Source: Rugamonas violacea
Lineage (GTDB): Bacteria > Pseudomonadota > Gammaproteobacteria > Burkholderiales > Burkholderiaceae_D
Direction: 5' to 3'
Assembly (NCBI RefSeq): GCF_016461825.1
Contig: NZ_JAEMNU010000139.1
Span: forward strand, 78,654 to 142,653
DNA length: 64,000 bases
The position numbers and the translations under genes were made by a program. Shown here piece by piece: positions 35,425 through 43,851 of this stretch. Below the pieces are notes generated by a model. The model saw only the letters and a program-made list of their open reading frames with translations. It made no database searches and had not been told where the DNA came from. Position 1 is the stretch's first letter. The number at the start of each line of letters is the position of its first letter.

Positions 35425-35796
35425 CTACTTGTCCGCGGCGTCCTTGCCGCGCGCGTCCTGGGCCTTGGTCTGCAGCTTCTCGCCGGCCTGTTCGAGCTTC
35501 TTGCCGGCCGCCTCGGTGGCCTTGTTGATCTCCTCGCCGGCGGCGCCGGTGGCCTTGTTGATCTTGTCGCTGGTCTCCTTGGCGGCGTCCTGGATCTGCT
35601 GGTTGGCCTGCTTGGCCGCCTCGGTCAACTCATGGCCGGCCTTGTCGGTGGCCTGGTCGAGCTTGCGGCCGGCCTGCTCGGCCGGACCGGCGCCCACCGT
35701 GTCCTCCTTCTTCTGGCAACCGGCCAGGGTGGCCAGGCCGAGGGCCAGGGTGACGGCCAGGGCCGCCGGTAAAAACGCTTGTTGAACGATGCGCAT
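35425..35796 (-). CDS. Small helical lipoprotein
   Basis: A 123-residue predicted lipoprotein with lipobox LAGC (ALGLATLAGCQKKED). The rest is a continuous amphipathic helix built of about 11-residue repeats of the LEA/apolipoprotein style (AGRKLDQATDKAGHEL, AAGEEINKATEAAGKKLEQA). Such proteins may coat membranes or protect against stress; the function here is unknown. It is transcribed convergently with the diguanylate cyclase gene (25-bp gap) and divergently from the molybdopterin oxidoreductase. Confidence 0.75.
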   Translation of the reverse strand: MRIVQQAFLPAALAVTLALGLATLAGCQKKEDTVGAGPAEQAGRKLDQATDKAGHELTEAAKQANQQIQDAAKETSDKINKATGAAGEEINKATEAAGKKLEQAGEKLQTKAQDARGKDAADK

Positions 35797-35955
35797 GGTG
35801 TTCTCCTATGGGTTGGCACGACGATAACTTTCCATCCACAGCATACACCGCCGCCGCCCGCAACAACCGCACGGCAAGACGGAAAATGTCGATTGACAGC
35901 GGCCGGGCGAGTCCCGACAATAGAACGAGCGTTCACTTTCTGATAAGGCCAGGCC

Positions 35956-38193
35956 ATGACCCAGCACACCGTCGCCGCCAGCAGCACCGCGCAGCGCATC
36001 TGCCCCTTCTGCGAGGCCGCCTGCGGCCTGACCATCGAACATGACGGCGCGCGGGTGCTGCGGGTGCGCGGCGACGAGGCCGACGTCTTCAGCGCCGGCT
36101 TCCTCTGCCCCAAGGCGGTCGCGTTGAAGGAGCTGCACGAGGACGGCGACCGCCTGCGTACCCCGCTGATCAAGCGCGACGGCGTGTTCGTCGAGGCCAG
36201 CTGGGAGCAGGCCTACGCCGAGATCGAACGGCGCCTGCTGCCCATCATCGCGCGCGACGGCGCCGACGCCGTCGCCACCGTGCTGGGCAACCCGGTGTCG
36301 CACAAGATGGGCCTGTCGCTGGCCTTTCCCCGCCTGGCGCGCGCGCTCGGCACGCGCAATATGTACTCGGCCTCCAGCGTCGACCAGGTGCCGAAGATGC
36401 TGTCGGTCGGCCTGATGTTCGGCACTTGGTTGTCGGTGCCGGTGCCGGACATCGAACGCTGCGACTTCCTGCTGATCCTCGGCGCCAATCCGATGGTCTC
36501 GAACGGCAGCCTGTGGACGGTGCCCGACTATCGCGGCAAGGCCAAGGCCCTGCGCGCGCGCGGCGGCCGGATCGTCGTGGTCGACCCGCGCCGCACCGAG
36601 ACGGCGCAGGCGGCCGACGCCCACCACTTCATCCGCCCCGGCGCCGACGTGTTCTTCCTGCTCGGCCTGGCCCACACGCTGTGCGACGAGGGCCTGCTGC
36701 GGCCCGGCCGCCTGGCCGGGCATCTGGCCGGGCTCGACGAGCTGCGCGCCGCCCTGCTGCCCTACGCGCCGGAGAAAATGGCGGCGCGCTGCGGCATCGC
36801 CGCCACCACCATGCGTGAGCTGGCGCGCACGCTGGCCGGCACCGAGCGGGCCGCCGTGTACGGCCGCATCGGCACCTGCACCCAGCAGTACGGCACCTTG
36901 TGCTCGTGGCTGATCGACGTCGTCAACATCCTCAGCGGCCATCTCGACACCGAGGGCGGCGCCATGTTCCCGCGCGCCGCCGCCTTCGCCGCCAACACGC
37001 GCGGCAAGCCCGGCGTCGGCCGTGGCGTGGTCAGCGGGCGCTATCGCAGCCGCGTTTCGGGCGCGCCCGAGGTGGCCGGCGAACTGCCGCTGACCTGCCT
37101 GTCCGAGGAGATCGACACGCCCGGCCCCGGCCAGGTCAAGGCGCTGATCGCCATCGCCGCCAACCCGGTGCTGTCGGCGCCCAACGGCGCCCGCCTGGCC
37201 GCCGCGCTCGACGGCCTCGACTTCATGCTCAGCCTCGACATCTACCTGAACGAAACCTCGCGCCACGCCGACGTCATCCTGCCCGGCGTGTCGCCGCTGG
37301 AGGACGGCCACTACGACGTCAGCTTCACCCAGTTCTCGCACCGCAACCACGCCCGCTACAGCGCGCCCGTGCTGGCGCGCCCGGCCGGCCAGCCCGACGA
37401 GTGGGACAGCATGCTGCGCCTGACCGCCATCGTCCAGGGCCACGGCTGGCAGGCCGACATCGAGGCGCTCGACCAGGCCGCGCTGGAACAGGAGCTCGAC
37501 AAGACGGCCGGCGCCGCCGCGCCGCAAGTGCTGGCCGCGCTGGCGCCACTGCGCGGCATCGAGCGGGTGCTCGACCTGGGCCTGCGCGGCGGCCCCTACG
37601 GCGACCAGTTCGGCGCCAAGCCGGGCGGCCTGACGCTGGCCAAAATCAAGGCGGCGCCGTCCGGCATCGACCTGGGCGCGCTGACGCCGCGCATCCCCGA
37701 ACTGCTGCGCACACCGTCGGGCAAGATCGAACTGGCGCCGGCCGTGCTGCTGGCCGACCTGGCCCGCGTCGCCGCCGACCTGGCCGCGCCTGCGCCGGTG
37801 CCGCCGCTGGTCATCATCGGGCGCCGCCAGCTGCGCTCGAACAACAGCTGGATGCACAACCTCCCGGTGCTGGCCAAGGGCGCCTTCCGCTGCACCGCAC
37901 TACTGCATCCGGACGACGCGCGGCGCCTCGGCCTGGCCGACGGCGCGCGCGCCGAGATCAGCAACGGCGCGCGGCGCATCGAAGCGCAGGTCGAACTGAG
38001 CGAGGAGATGATGCCCGGCGTGGTCAGCCTGCCGCACGGCTGGGGCCACGACCTGCCCGGCGCGAAGCTGGGCGTGGCCGCCGAGCGGCCCGGCGCCAAC
38101 CTCAATGCCCTGCTCGACGAGACGCTGCGCGACCCGCTGTCGGGCAACGCCGTGCTGTCCGGCGTGGCGGTGCAGATGCGGCCTTGCGCCTGA
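35956..38193 (+). CDS. Molybdopterin (bis-MGD) oxidoreductase, formate dehydrogenase/DMSO reductase superfamily
   Basis: A 745-residue molybdenum or tungsten enzyme. One [4Fe-4S] cluster is bound by C16, C19, C23 and C51 (CPFCEAAC and FLCPK). Cofactor-binding motifs follow (LILGANPMVSNGSL, VVVDPRRTETA) and a C-terminal cap domain (GRRQLRSNNSWMHNLP, LPHGWGHD). The stretch SASSVDQVPKM, where formate dehydrogenases have their Sec/Cys ligand, contains no cysteine, so formate is not assured. There is no Tat signal and no electron-transfer subunit next door, so it is probably cytoplasmic with an unknown partner. A decayed copy of its 3' end occurs at 41507-41612. Confidence 0.85.
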   Translation: MTQHTVAASSTAQRICPFCEAACGLTIEHDGARVLRVRGDEADVFSAGFLCPKAVALKELHEDGDRLRTPLIKRDGVFVEASWEQAYAEIERRLLPIIARDGADAVATVLGNPVSHKMGLSLAFPRLARALGTRNMYSASSVDQVPKMLSVGLMFGTWLSVPVPDIERCDFLLILGANPMVSNGSLWTVPDYRGKAKALRARGGRIVVVDPRRTETAQAADAHHFIRPGADVFFLLGLAHTLCDEGLLRPGRLAGHLAGLDELRAALLPYAPEKMAARCGIAATTMRELARTLAGTERAAVYGRIGTCTQQYGTLCSWLIDVVNILSGHLDTEGGAMFPRAAAFAANTRGKPGVGRGVVSGRYRSRVSGAPEVAGELPLTCLSEEIDTPGPGQVKALIAIAANPVLSAPNGARLAAALDGLDFMLSLDIYLNETSRHADVILPGVSPLEDGHYDVSFTQFSHRNHARYSAPVLARPAGQPDEWDSMLRLTAIVQGHGWQADIEALDQAALEQELDKTAGAAAPQVLAALAPLRGIERVLDLGLRGGPYGDQFGAKPGGLTLAKIKAAPSGIDLGALTPRIPELLRTPSGKIELAPAVLLADLARVAADLAAPAPVPPLVIIGRRQLRSNNSWMHNLPVLAKGAFRCTALLHPDDARRLGLADGARAEISNGARRIEAQVELSEEMMPGVVSLPHGWGHDLPGAKLGVAAERPGANLNALLDETLRDPLSGNAVLSGVAVQMRPCA

Positions 38194-38232
38194 GTTGACG
38201 CGCTGGGGATGCGATCCGGGCGGCGCTGCGGT

Positions 38233-39117
38233 TCAGTCCTGCGCCACCACCGACGCGCCGCCATTCCCGCTCAGCGTCAACATGATTTCATTGGCCAGGC
38301 ATTCGGCCGCCGGCGAGCTGTTTTTCCGGCCCTTGATCAGCACGATCTCCAGCGGCGTGATGGGCGCAAAACCCTCCGCCTTGCCCAGCCGGACCAGGTG
38401 CGGCGGCGCGCTGCACTCGGCCAGCGCGGCCACCGCCAGGCCGGCGTCGACCATGGCCAGGATGCCGAGCAGGCTGGGGCTGCTGTAGGTGGCGCAGTAC
38501 GGCCGGCCCATTTTCTCCAACGCCGCCAAGGCATGCTCACGCGCGACGCAGCCCTGCTCGTACAGCGCGACGGGCAGCGGCGTCTTGTGCCACACGGCGT
38601 GGCGCGGCGAGCCGACCCACACCATCGGCTCGGGCCGGATAAACTGGCCGTCCAAACCGGCGCCGCGCGTGACGAAGGCCAAATCGATCGCGCCCTTGCG
38701 CAGCATCGGTTGCAGCAACACGCTTTGCAGGCAGACCAGCTCGATCTCCACCTGGCCGAACATCCTGGCGAAGCGCTCCAGTATCGGCGGCAGCAACGAC
38801 GACACGTAGTCGTCCGGCGCGCCCAGCACCACGCGGCCGACCACCGCCTGCTTGCGCAGCGCGGCCAGCGCCTCGTGCTCCAGCCGCAGCAACTGGCGCG
38901 CATGGGCGAGCAAGGTGTCGCCGGCGCGGGTCAGTGCGATGCGCCGGGTGTGCCGCTCGAACAGCGGCTGCCCCACCGCCGCCTCCAGCTTCATGATCTG
39001 CATGCTGACCGCCGCCTGCGAGCGGTGCACGGCTTCGGCCGCGCCGATGAAGCTGAGACGTTCGGCCGCCGCGACAAAGGTACGCAACTGGCCAAGGTTG
39101 AGTTCGGGATTTTCCAT
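38233..39117 (-). CDS. LysR-family transcriptional regulator
   Basis: A 294-residue regulator. The winged helix-turn-helix lies at about residues 8-65 (LRTFVAAAERLSFIGAAEAV, then RSQAAVSMQIMKLE), followed by the periplasmic-binding-like effector domain (VVLGAPDDYVSSLLP). It is divergent from the EamA transporter/aminopeptidase pair and is the natural candidate to control them. A LysR-type box adjoins its own start codon. The inducer is unknown. Confidence 0.9.
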   Translation of the reverse strand: MENPELNLGQLRTFVAAAERLSFIGAAEAVHRSQAAVSMQIMKLEAAVGQPLFERHTRRIALTRAGDTLLAHARQLLRLEHEALAALRKQAVVGRVVLGAPDDYVSSLLPPILERFARMFGQVEIELVCLQSVLLQPMLRKGAIDLAFVTRGAGLDGQFIRPEPMVWVGSPRHAVWHKTPLPVALYEQGCVAREHALAALEKMGRPYCATYSSPSLLGILAMVDAGLAVAALAECSAPPHLVRLGKAEGFAPITPLEIVLIKGRKNSSPAAECLANEIMLTLSGNGGASVVAQD

Positions 39118-39118
39118 G

Positions 39119-39171
39119 ATTCGCTTATTCGAATGAATCAGTTAATTTTAATCAGTTTGTATAAGATTAAC
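39119..39171. promoter_or_regulatory. LysR-type operator region
   Basis: ATTCG-N6-CGAAT (39119-39134) contains a T-N11-A dyad, the LysR box pattern, directly before the lysR start codon. A second dyad, GTTAAT (39141-39146) and ATTAAC (39166-39171), follows in the AT-rich divergent spacer. Together they fit an autoregulated LysR switch controlling the opposite EamA operon. Confidence 0.55.
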
Positions 39172-39213
39172 TAAACACCGATCATAGCTCAAATCCTTGA
39201 TCGGAGCACTCCC

Positions 39214-40152
39214 ATGACAAACTCAAATGGCGCCGCCATGCGCAGCGGCAGCGCCACCCTGGCCTATGTCGCCGCCATGCTGATGCTGGCCACGCTGGGC
39301 ATTTTCGTGCACGAGTTGGGACTCGATTCCATCAGCTGCGCTTTCTTCCGCTGCCTCTTCGGCGCGCTGGCGCTGGCCTTGTTTTGCTGCTGGCGCGGAC
39401 TGTTCGTGCGCGCCAATGTCAGCGCCAGGAATATGCGGCTGGCGATCTTCAGCGGCGCCCTGATGGTGTTCAACTGGGTCAGCTTCTTCGAGGCCATCGG
39501 CCGCGTCGGCATTACCGTCGCCACCGTGGTGTTCCACGTCCAGCCCTTCTTCGTCATCGCCATCGGCGCGCTGCTGTGGCGCGAGCGGATAACGGCGCAG
39601 CAATTCGCCTGGATCGGCGTCGGCTTCGGCGGCCTGGTGCTGGCCTGCGGCGCGGCGCCCGGTGCACCGTTGGCGCAGCACGGCTATGCGATCGGCATCG
39701 CCTGCACGCTGGGCGGGGCGCTGGCCTACGCCGGCGTGACCGTCACCACCCGCTCGATGCGCGGCATGCCGCCCCATTTGATCGCGCTGACACATTGCCT
39801 GGTCGGCGTGGTCGCGCTGGCGGCCTTCGTCACCCTGCCGGCCGACGGCATCGGCCCGGCGCGTTGGGGCTGGATGGCCGGCCTCGGCTTGATCCCCACG
39901 GCGCTCGCCTACGTGCTGATCTACGGCGCCCTGCCCGCCATGGGCCTCGCCTCGATCGCCGTGCTGACCTTCGTCTATCCGGCGGCGGCGGTCGGCGTCG
40001 ATTTCCTGGTCTACGGCCACCGGCCCGGCCGGTTCCAGATCGCCGGCATGGGCCTGATCGCGCTGGCCGGCCTGGGCATCAATCTCGGCTGGCGTTGGCG
40101 ATTGGCGCCGGCCCCTCCCACCTCTTCCCCCGATGAAAGGAACACCGCATGA
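39214..40152 (+). CDS. EamA/DMT-superfamily transporter
   Basis: An inner-membrane protein of 312 residues with ten predicted membrane segments in two EamA repeats (first about 15-145, second about 155-295). The repeat hallmarks are GALMVFNWVSFFEAI, FVIAIGALLWRERI and PTALAYVLIYGALP. Members usually export amino acids or metabolites. GGAG lies nine bases before the ATG. Its stop overlaps the start of the aminopeptidase gene by four bases (ATGA), so the two are coupled. The pairing suggests handling of a proline-containing peptide or its product. Confidence 0.88.
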   Translation: MTNSNGAAMRSGSATLAYVAAMLMLATLGIFVHELGLDSISCAFFRCLFGALALALFCCWRGLFVRANVSARNMRLAIFSGALMVFNWVSFFEAIGRVGITVATVVFHVQPFFVIAIGALLWRERITAQQFAWIGVGFGGLVLACGAAPGAPLAQHGYAIGIACTLGGALAYAGVTVTTRSMRGMPPHLIALTHCLVGVVALAAFVTLPADGIGPARWGWMAGLGLIPTALAYVLIYGALPAMGLASIAVLTFVYPAAAVGVDFLVYGHRPGRFQIAGMGLIALAGLGINLGWRWRLAPAPPTSSPDERNTA

Positions 40153-41498
40153 ACCAATTTGCCAAACGACGCGCCAGACTCCTCGCCCACATGCGCGGCA
40201 ACGGCGGCGGCGTCGCCATCATCCCGACCGCGCGCGAGCTGATACGCAACGGCGACGTCGAATACGCCTATCGCCACGACAGCTACTTCTACTACCTGTC
40301 CGGCTTCGCCGAACTCGACGCGGTCATCGTGCTGGTGGCCGACGCCGATCCGGGCCTGGCCGCGCAAAGCATCCTGTTCTGTCGCGAGAAGGATGCCGAG
40401 CGCGAGATATGGCACGGCTTCCGCCACGGCCCGGAAGGCGCGCGCGCCAGCTTCGGCTTCGACGCGGCATTTCCCATCGCCGCGCTGGAGCAGCACGTGC
40501 CGGCGCTGCTGGCCGCCGCGCCGGCCCTCTACTTCGGCTTCGGCCGCGACGCCGGCTGGGACGCGCAAGTGGCGTCGTGGCTGAACCGCCTGCGCGGACA
40601 GGCCCGCTCCGGTGTCGCGCCGCCGCTGGTCATGCACGATGTGCGCGCGCCGTTGGACGAAATGCGTTTGCTGAAGGATGAGGAGGAACTGGCCAGCATG
40701 CGGCGGGCGGCGCAGATCTCCGCCGGCGCGCAGTTGCGCGCCATGCGCTTCGCGCGGCCCGGCGTGAGCGAATACCAGATCGAGGCGGAACTGCTGCACG
40801 AGTTCCGCCGCCACGGCGCCGACGCGCCCGCCTATCCATCCATCGTCGCCGCCGGTGCGAACACCTGCGTGCTGCACCACAATCCCGGCGCGACGGTGCT
40901 GCGCCAGGGCGACCTGCTACTGATCGACGCCGGCTGCGAATACGCCAGCTACGCGTCGGACATCACGCGCACTTTCCCGGTCGGCGGCCGCTATTCCAGC
41001 GCCCAGCGGACCATGTACGAGATCGTGCTGGCGGCGCAACTGGCCGCCATCGCCCAGGTCCGCGCCGGCAAGCGCTTCACCGATCCGCACGACGCGGCGG
41101 TGCGCGTGCTGGCGCAGGGGATGCTGGACAGCGGCCTGCTCGACAAGCACAAGTCCGGCTCGATCGACGACGTGGTCGGCAACGGCGACTACCGGCGCTT
41201 CTTCATGTGCCGCACCAGCCACTGGCTGGGCCTGGACGTGCACGATGTCGGCGACTACCGCGAGACCGCCGCCGGCATCGCCTCGGCCGGGCGGCCGGCG
41301 CGCATTCTGCGCCCGGGCATGACCTTGACAGTGGAACCCGGCATCTACATCCGGCCGGCGGCGGACGTGCCGGAGCAGTACTGGAACATCGGCATCCGGG
41401 TGGAGGACGACGTCGCGGTAACGGCCGGCGCCTGCGAGGTGCTCAGCCGTGACGTACCGAAAACGATGGCGGAGATCGAAGCCATCATGGCGCGCTAA
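40149..41498 (+). CDS. pepP: Xaa-Pro aminopeptidase (M24B)
   Basis: Cytoplasmic metallopeptidase of 449 residues removing N-terminal residues next to proline. The N-terminal domain has YRHDSYFYYLSGF. The pita-bread domain has the five metal ligands in IDAGCEY, SDITRTF, SHWLGLDVHD, VEPGIY and RVEDDV, the usual D-D-H-E-E set for two Mn ions. The length matches E. coli PepP. It is translationally coupled to the EamA gene. The symbol is by family; a specialised paralogue is possible given the operon context. Confidence 0.9.
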   Translation: MNQFAKRRARLLAHMRGNGGGVAIIPTARELIRNGDVEYAYRHDSYFYYLSGFAELDAVIVLVADADPGLAAQSILFCREKDAEREIWHGFRHGPEGARASFGFDAAFPIAALEQHVPALLAAAPALYFGFGRDAGWDAQVASWLNRLRGQARSGVAPPLVMHDVRAPLDEMRLLKDEEELASMRRAAQISAGAQLRAMRFARPGVSEYQIEAELLHEFRRHGADAPAYPSIVAAGANTCVLHHNPGATVLRQGDLLLIDAGCEYASYASDITRTFPVGGRYSSAQRTMYEIVLAAQLAAIAQVRAGKRFTDPHDAAVRVLAQGMLDSGLLDKHKSGSIDDVVGNGDYRRFFMCRTSHWLGLDVHDVGDYRETAAGIASAGRPARILRPGMTLTVEPGIYIRPAADVPEQYWNIGIRVEDDVAVTAGACEVLSRDVPKTMAEIEAIMAR

Positions 41499-41506
41499 AC
41501 CGCGTT

Positions 41507-41612
41507 CGGCGCCAACCTCAACGCCATGCTCGACGAGACGCGCGCAAGCCGCTGTCGGGCCACGCCGGGCCGGCCGGCGTGGCGGTGCGGATGCGGCCTT
41601 GTAGTTGACGCG
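41507..41612 (+). pseudogene. Decayed copy of the 3' end of the molybdopterin oxidoreductase gene
   Basis: About 106 bp align with 38091-38202, the last 34 codons of the oxidoreductase gene plus its flank. Shared stretches include CGGCGCCAACCTCAA, TGCTCGACGAGACG, CCGCTGTCGGGC, CCGGCGTGGCGGTGC and GATGCGGCCTTG, ending in GAGTTGACGCG against TAGTTGACGCG. Small deletions break the frame. It lies just after the aminopeptidase gene, so the LysR-EamA-PepP block stands between the intact end and this fragment. Confidence 0.75.
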
Positions 41613-41613
41613 G

Positions 41614-41641
41614 TTGACATGAAGTATAGGCGGTGTAGACT
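41614..41641 (+). promoter_or_regulatory. Promoter with overlapping dyad, RES toxin-antitoxin operon
   Basis: TTGACA (41614-41619), 16 bp, then TAGACT (41636-41641) make a good sigma-70 promoter 24 bp before the antitoxin start. AGTATA-N7-TAGACT overlaps the -10 box as a near-perfect inverted repeat, the usual position of an autoregulatory toxin-antitoxin operator. Confidence 0.6.
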
Positions 41642-41665
41642 CTCTCAATTAGATTGGAGTCCGTC

Positions 41666-42391
41666 ATGTCTACGCCAAACATGAAAAAAGTTCCCACCAC
41701 ATTGAGGAGAGAACTCGCTCCCCGGCAGCCTGCTAGCGCTGGAAGATCATTTGCATCGAATACGGCTGCCGTTTTTTCAGCCGCCGACGTCGAACGATCT
41801 GCCGACCTCGGCGGCGGTTACGTGCTTGTCAAGTTCCGTGACTCGCCACCTGCCACGATTGACAACAAAGACATGTCGGTGAACCCGGTAGCGCGTCTTG
41901 ATACGAATTTTCCAAAAATCCCGCGCACCAAGGTCAAAGGCTTGCTGGAGCGCTACGCCTCCCCAACGAAGGCATCACGCCTCACTGACAATCGCGACAA
42001 CGACGAATTCACCGCCGTACTCAATAGCCAGAGCCTACTATCCAGGCTAAAGCACCTGAATGATGGTCTATTGTTGACGTCATCAGATATTTGCCAGCGT
42101 CTGGCATTTAGCCGCCAAGCGTTGAGCAAGGCCGTTAAGGAATTCCGCATTTTCTCCGTCGTAGGACCATCGAACGCACAGCTGTATCCGGCATTCTTTG
42201 CTAGCGAAAAGCCGGAACGCCGCGAATTGGAGAGAGTATCCCAGGCCTTGGGTGATATGCCCGGCCCGAGCAAGTGGGAGTTTTTCATCACCCCTAAGAC
42301 TTCTTTGGGTGGTCGCAGCCCGGTTGTAGCAATCGCAGAAGGTGACTTGCAGCGCGTCCTGGCTGCCGCTTCCGGTTTCAAGGGGCGCTAA
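41666..42391 (+). CDS. Putative antitoxin paired with RES toxin (MbcA/ParS-like C-terminus)
   Basis: A 241-residue protein directly upstream of a RES-domain gene. The C-terminal part reads WEFFITPKTSLGGRSPVVAI then AEGDLQRVLAAASGF, the pattern of the toxin-binding MbcA/ParS/Xre-type antitoxin domain (LGGRTPLEAL..G). Residues about 130-165 (LLTSSDICQRLAFSRQALSK) look like a helix-turn-helix. The N-terminal 100 residues are extra and unrecognised; usual antitoxins of this class are about 130-160 residues. GGAG lies eight bases before the ATG. Base composition is clearly less GC-rich than the neighbours, suggesting transfer. Confidence 0.75.
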   Translation: MSTPNMKKVPTTLRRELAPRQPASAGRSFASNTAAVFSAADVERSADLGGGYVLVKFRDSPPATIDNKDMSVNPVARLDTNFPKIPRTKVKGLLERYASPTKASRLTDNRDNDEFTAVLNSQSLLSRLKHLNDGLLLTSSDICQRLAFSRQALSKAVKEFRIFSVVGPSNAQLYPAFFASEKPERRELERVSQALGDMPGPSKWEFFITPKTSLGGRSPVVAIAEGDLQRVLAAASGFKGR

Positions 42392-42392
42392 C

Positions 42393-43004
42393 TTGACGGC
42401 GAAACCACTCGGCTTGCCGCCAGCGGTTCTTTCCACAGACAAGCAGCCCGTCACCTACCTCTCGCCAGACAAGCTCTATAGGATTAGCGCCTACACCAGT
42501 GGTGAGCCCCACTTTGGCCATTCAGGCTCCAACCGCTTCGATGCGCCCGGCTGCCTCGTTGGCTCGCCCGAATTCGACACCTGCTATCTTGGTTATACAC
42601 TTGCCGTGGCCATCGCCGAATCGATTCTGCACGACCGAGATCCGCTCAACGGAGTATTTGAAATCGCGAACACGACCCTCAGCAGCATGTATGTGCATCG
42701 TTTCGAAGGGGATAGCCTCCGGCTTCTGAACCTCACCGGCGCTACTCTTAAACGCCTCGACGGACATGCGGACTTGGCCGGAACATGCGACTACGACATC
42801 GCGCAAAAATGGTCGCTCGCCGTGTACAACAACCCCGCGAAATTCGATGGATTCGTCTATATGTCCCGGCACAACAATAGCGGCAAGGCCGTGCTCCTGT
42901 TTGACCGCGTTAGGGCAAAACTGCAAAGTGGCTCGCATACGATACTGATCCAAACGAAAGGCTACAGTAGCGCCGCGACTGGATTTAGGATCGTCGGTAT
43001 CTAG
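42393..43004 (+). CDS. RES-domain toxin
   Basis: A 203-residue RES-domain protein. RES toxins (MbcT, Res) deplete NAD+ in their host unless bound by the partner antitoxin. Domain landmarks are LYRISAYTSGEPHFG (arginine of the RES core), NRFDAPGC, YLGYTLAVAIAESILHD (conserved glutamate) and CDYDIAQKWSLAVY then FDGFVYMSRH. The start is taken as the TTG at 42393, one base after the antitoxin stop, because AAGGGG in the antitoxin's last codons is correctly spaced; no ATG fits. The tight spacing fits translational coupling. Confidence 0.88.
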   Translation: MTAKPLGLPPAVLSTDKQPVTYLSPDKLYRISAYTSGEPHFGHSGSNRFDAPGCLVGSPEFDTCYLGYTLAVAIAESILHDRDPLNGVFEIANTTLSSMYVHRFEGDSLRLLNLTGATLKRLDGHADLAGTCDYDIAQKWSLAVYNNPAKFDGFVYMSRHNNSGKAVLLFDRVRAKLQSGSHTILIQTKGYSSAATGFRIVGI

Positions 43005-43023
43005 GCGCGCCTCGGCAACGTAG

Positions 43024-43067
43024 CACCCGCGTTGTTTGCTCGAAATTTCAGCAAACAAGCACGGGTG
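43024..43067. other. Long imperfect hairpin after the RES operon
   Basis: CACCCGCGTTGTTTGCT (43024-43040) pairs with AGCAAACAAGCACGGGTG (43050-43067) with one small bulge around CGAAATTTC. It begins about 20 bp after the RES stop. There is no U-tract. It may stabilise or end the toxin transcript, or mark the edge of the transferred segment. Confidence 0.65.
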
Positions 43068-43151
43068 GCTTGAAACAAGCGTGTCCGCTATTGACAGTAC
43101 ACCTCAGCAGCAACGGCGTTCGCGCTGCTGGTCGACGTCGTACGACCCCAA

Positions 43152-43832
43152 TTACGACATATGCGGGCGCGTATTGCGGCGGCGCGCCCCGACCAACATG
43201 CCCAAGCCCAGCAAGAACATCGACGCCATGCCCGGTTCCGGTATCGGGCTGCTAATCTCCCGCGCGATGAAGGACAGGTTATCCGCGTAGCCATCGTTGT
43301 CGTTCGAAGCGAGACGCTCCATCGACAGCCAGAACGACAGCTTGCTGGTGCCGGCAGGCATGATTCCCATGGACTCCCGGTAATACAGGCCGGTCTGGTT
43401 GCCGCGATCTTGCGGGGTGACGGGACCGATCGCGGCGTTTCCTATCGCATTGTTCGCCGCATCGAGAAACTGCACAAAGAACAGTGCGTTATCGCCCTGG
43501 GCGGCCCAGCCGCCGAGCCATCCGCTCAGGTAATAGGAACTGTTCTGGGCCGTCGGCACGCCGAACTCCAGGGTCTGAGAGCCCACAGCATACTGCCCGA
43601 GGCCGGCGAACATCTTCGATCCGCGATTGAGCGGGCCAGGTTGGGTGGGAAGCACCCAGTTGTTGCCATAGTCCACCGACTGGACCATGCCGTAACCCGG
43701 GTAGCCGGTCCAGCCGCTCACGCCTGCTTCGGCATCGCCGTTGACAATGAGGTTCTGACCGTAGATGACGTCAGCCTTGCCACTACACGCCACGGCGAAC
43801 AAGGCCGCGGCAAGGAAAAATCTGCACTTCAT
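43152..43832 (-). CDS. PEP-CTERM sorting-domain protein
   Basis: An exported protein of 226 residues with a signal peptide (FFLAAALFAVACSGKADV) and a C-terminal PEP-CTERM tail: PIPEPG, hydrophobic MASMFLLGLGMLVGA, then RRRN. Exosortase cuts such tails and releases or anchors the protein at the cell surface. The body (LIVNGDAEAGVSGW, GWLGGWAAQGDNALFFVQF) resembles beta-sandwich domains that often bind carbohydrate or lipid; no enzyme motif is seen. AAGGAG is perfectly spaced before the ATG at 43832. It follows the phospholipase gene by 19 bp, so the two are co-transcribed. No exosortase gene is in the window. Confidence 0.88.
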   Translation of the reverse strand: MKCRFFLAAALFAVACSGKADVIYGQNLIVNGDAEAGVSGWTGYPGYGMVQSVDYGNNWVLPTQPGPLNRGSKMFAGLGQYAVGSQTLEFGVPTAQNSSYYLSGWLGGWAAQGDNALFFVQFLDAANNAIGNAAIGPVTPQDRGNQTGLYYRESMGIMPAGTSKLSFWLSMERLASNDNDGYADNLSFIAREISSPIPEPGMASMFLLGLGMLVGARRRNTRPHMS

Positions 43833-43851
43833 GAAAAGCTCCTTATAAAAA

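Noticed and set aside
40149..41498. LysR-EamA-PepP block as a transposon
   Set aside because: No transposase, integrase or terminal inverted repeats were seen; only the duplicated gene end flanks it, so it is reported as a possible insertion and not as a mobile element.
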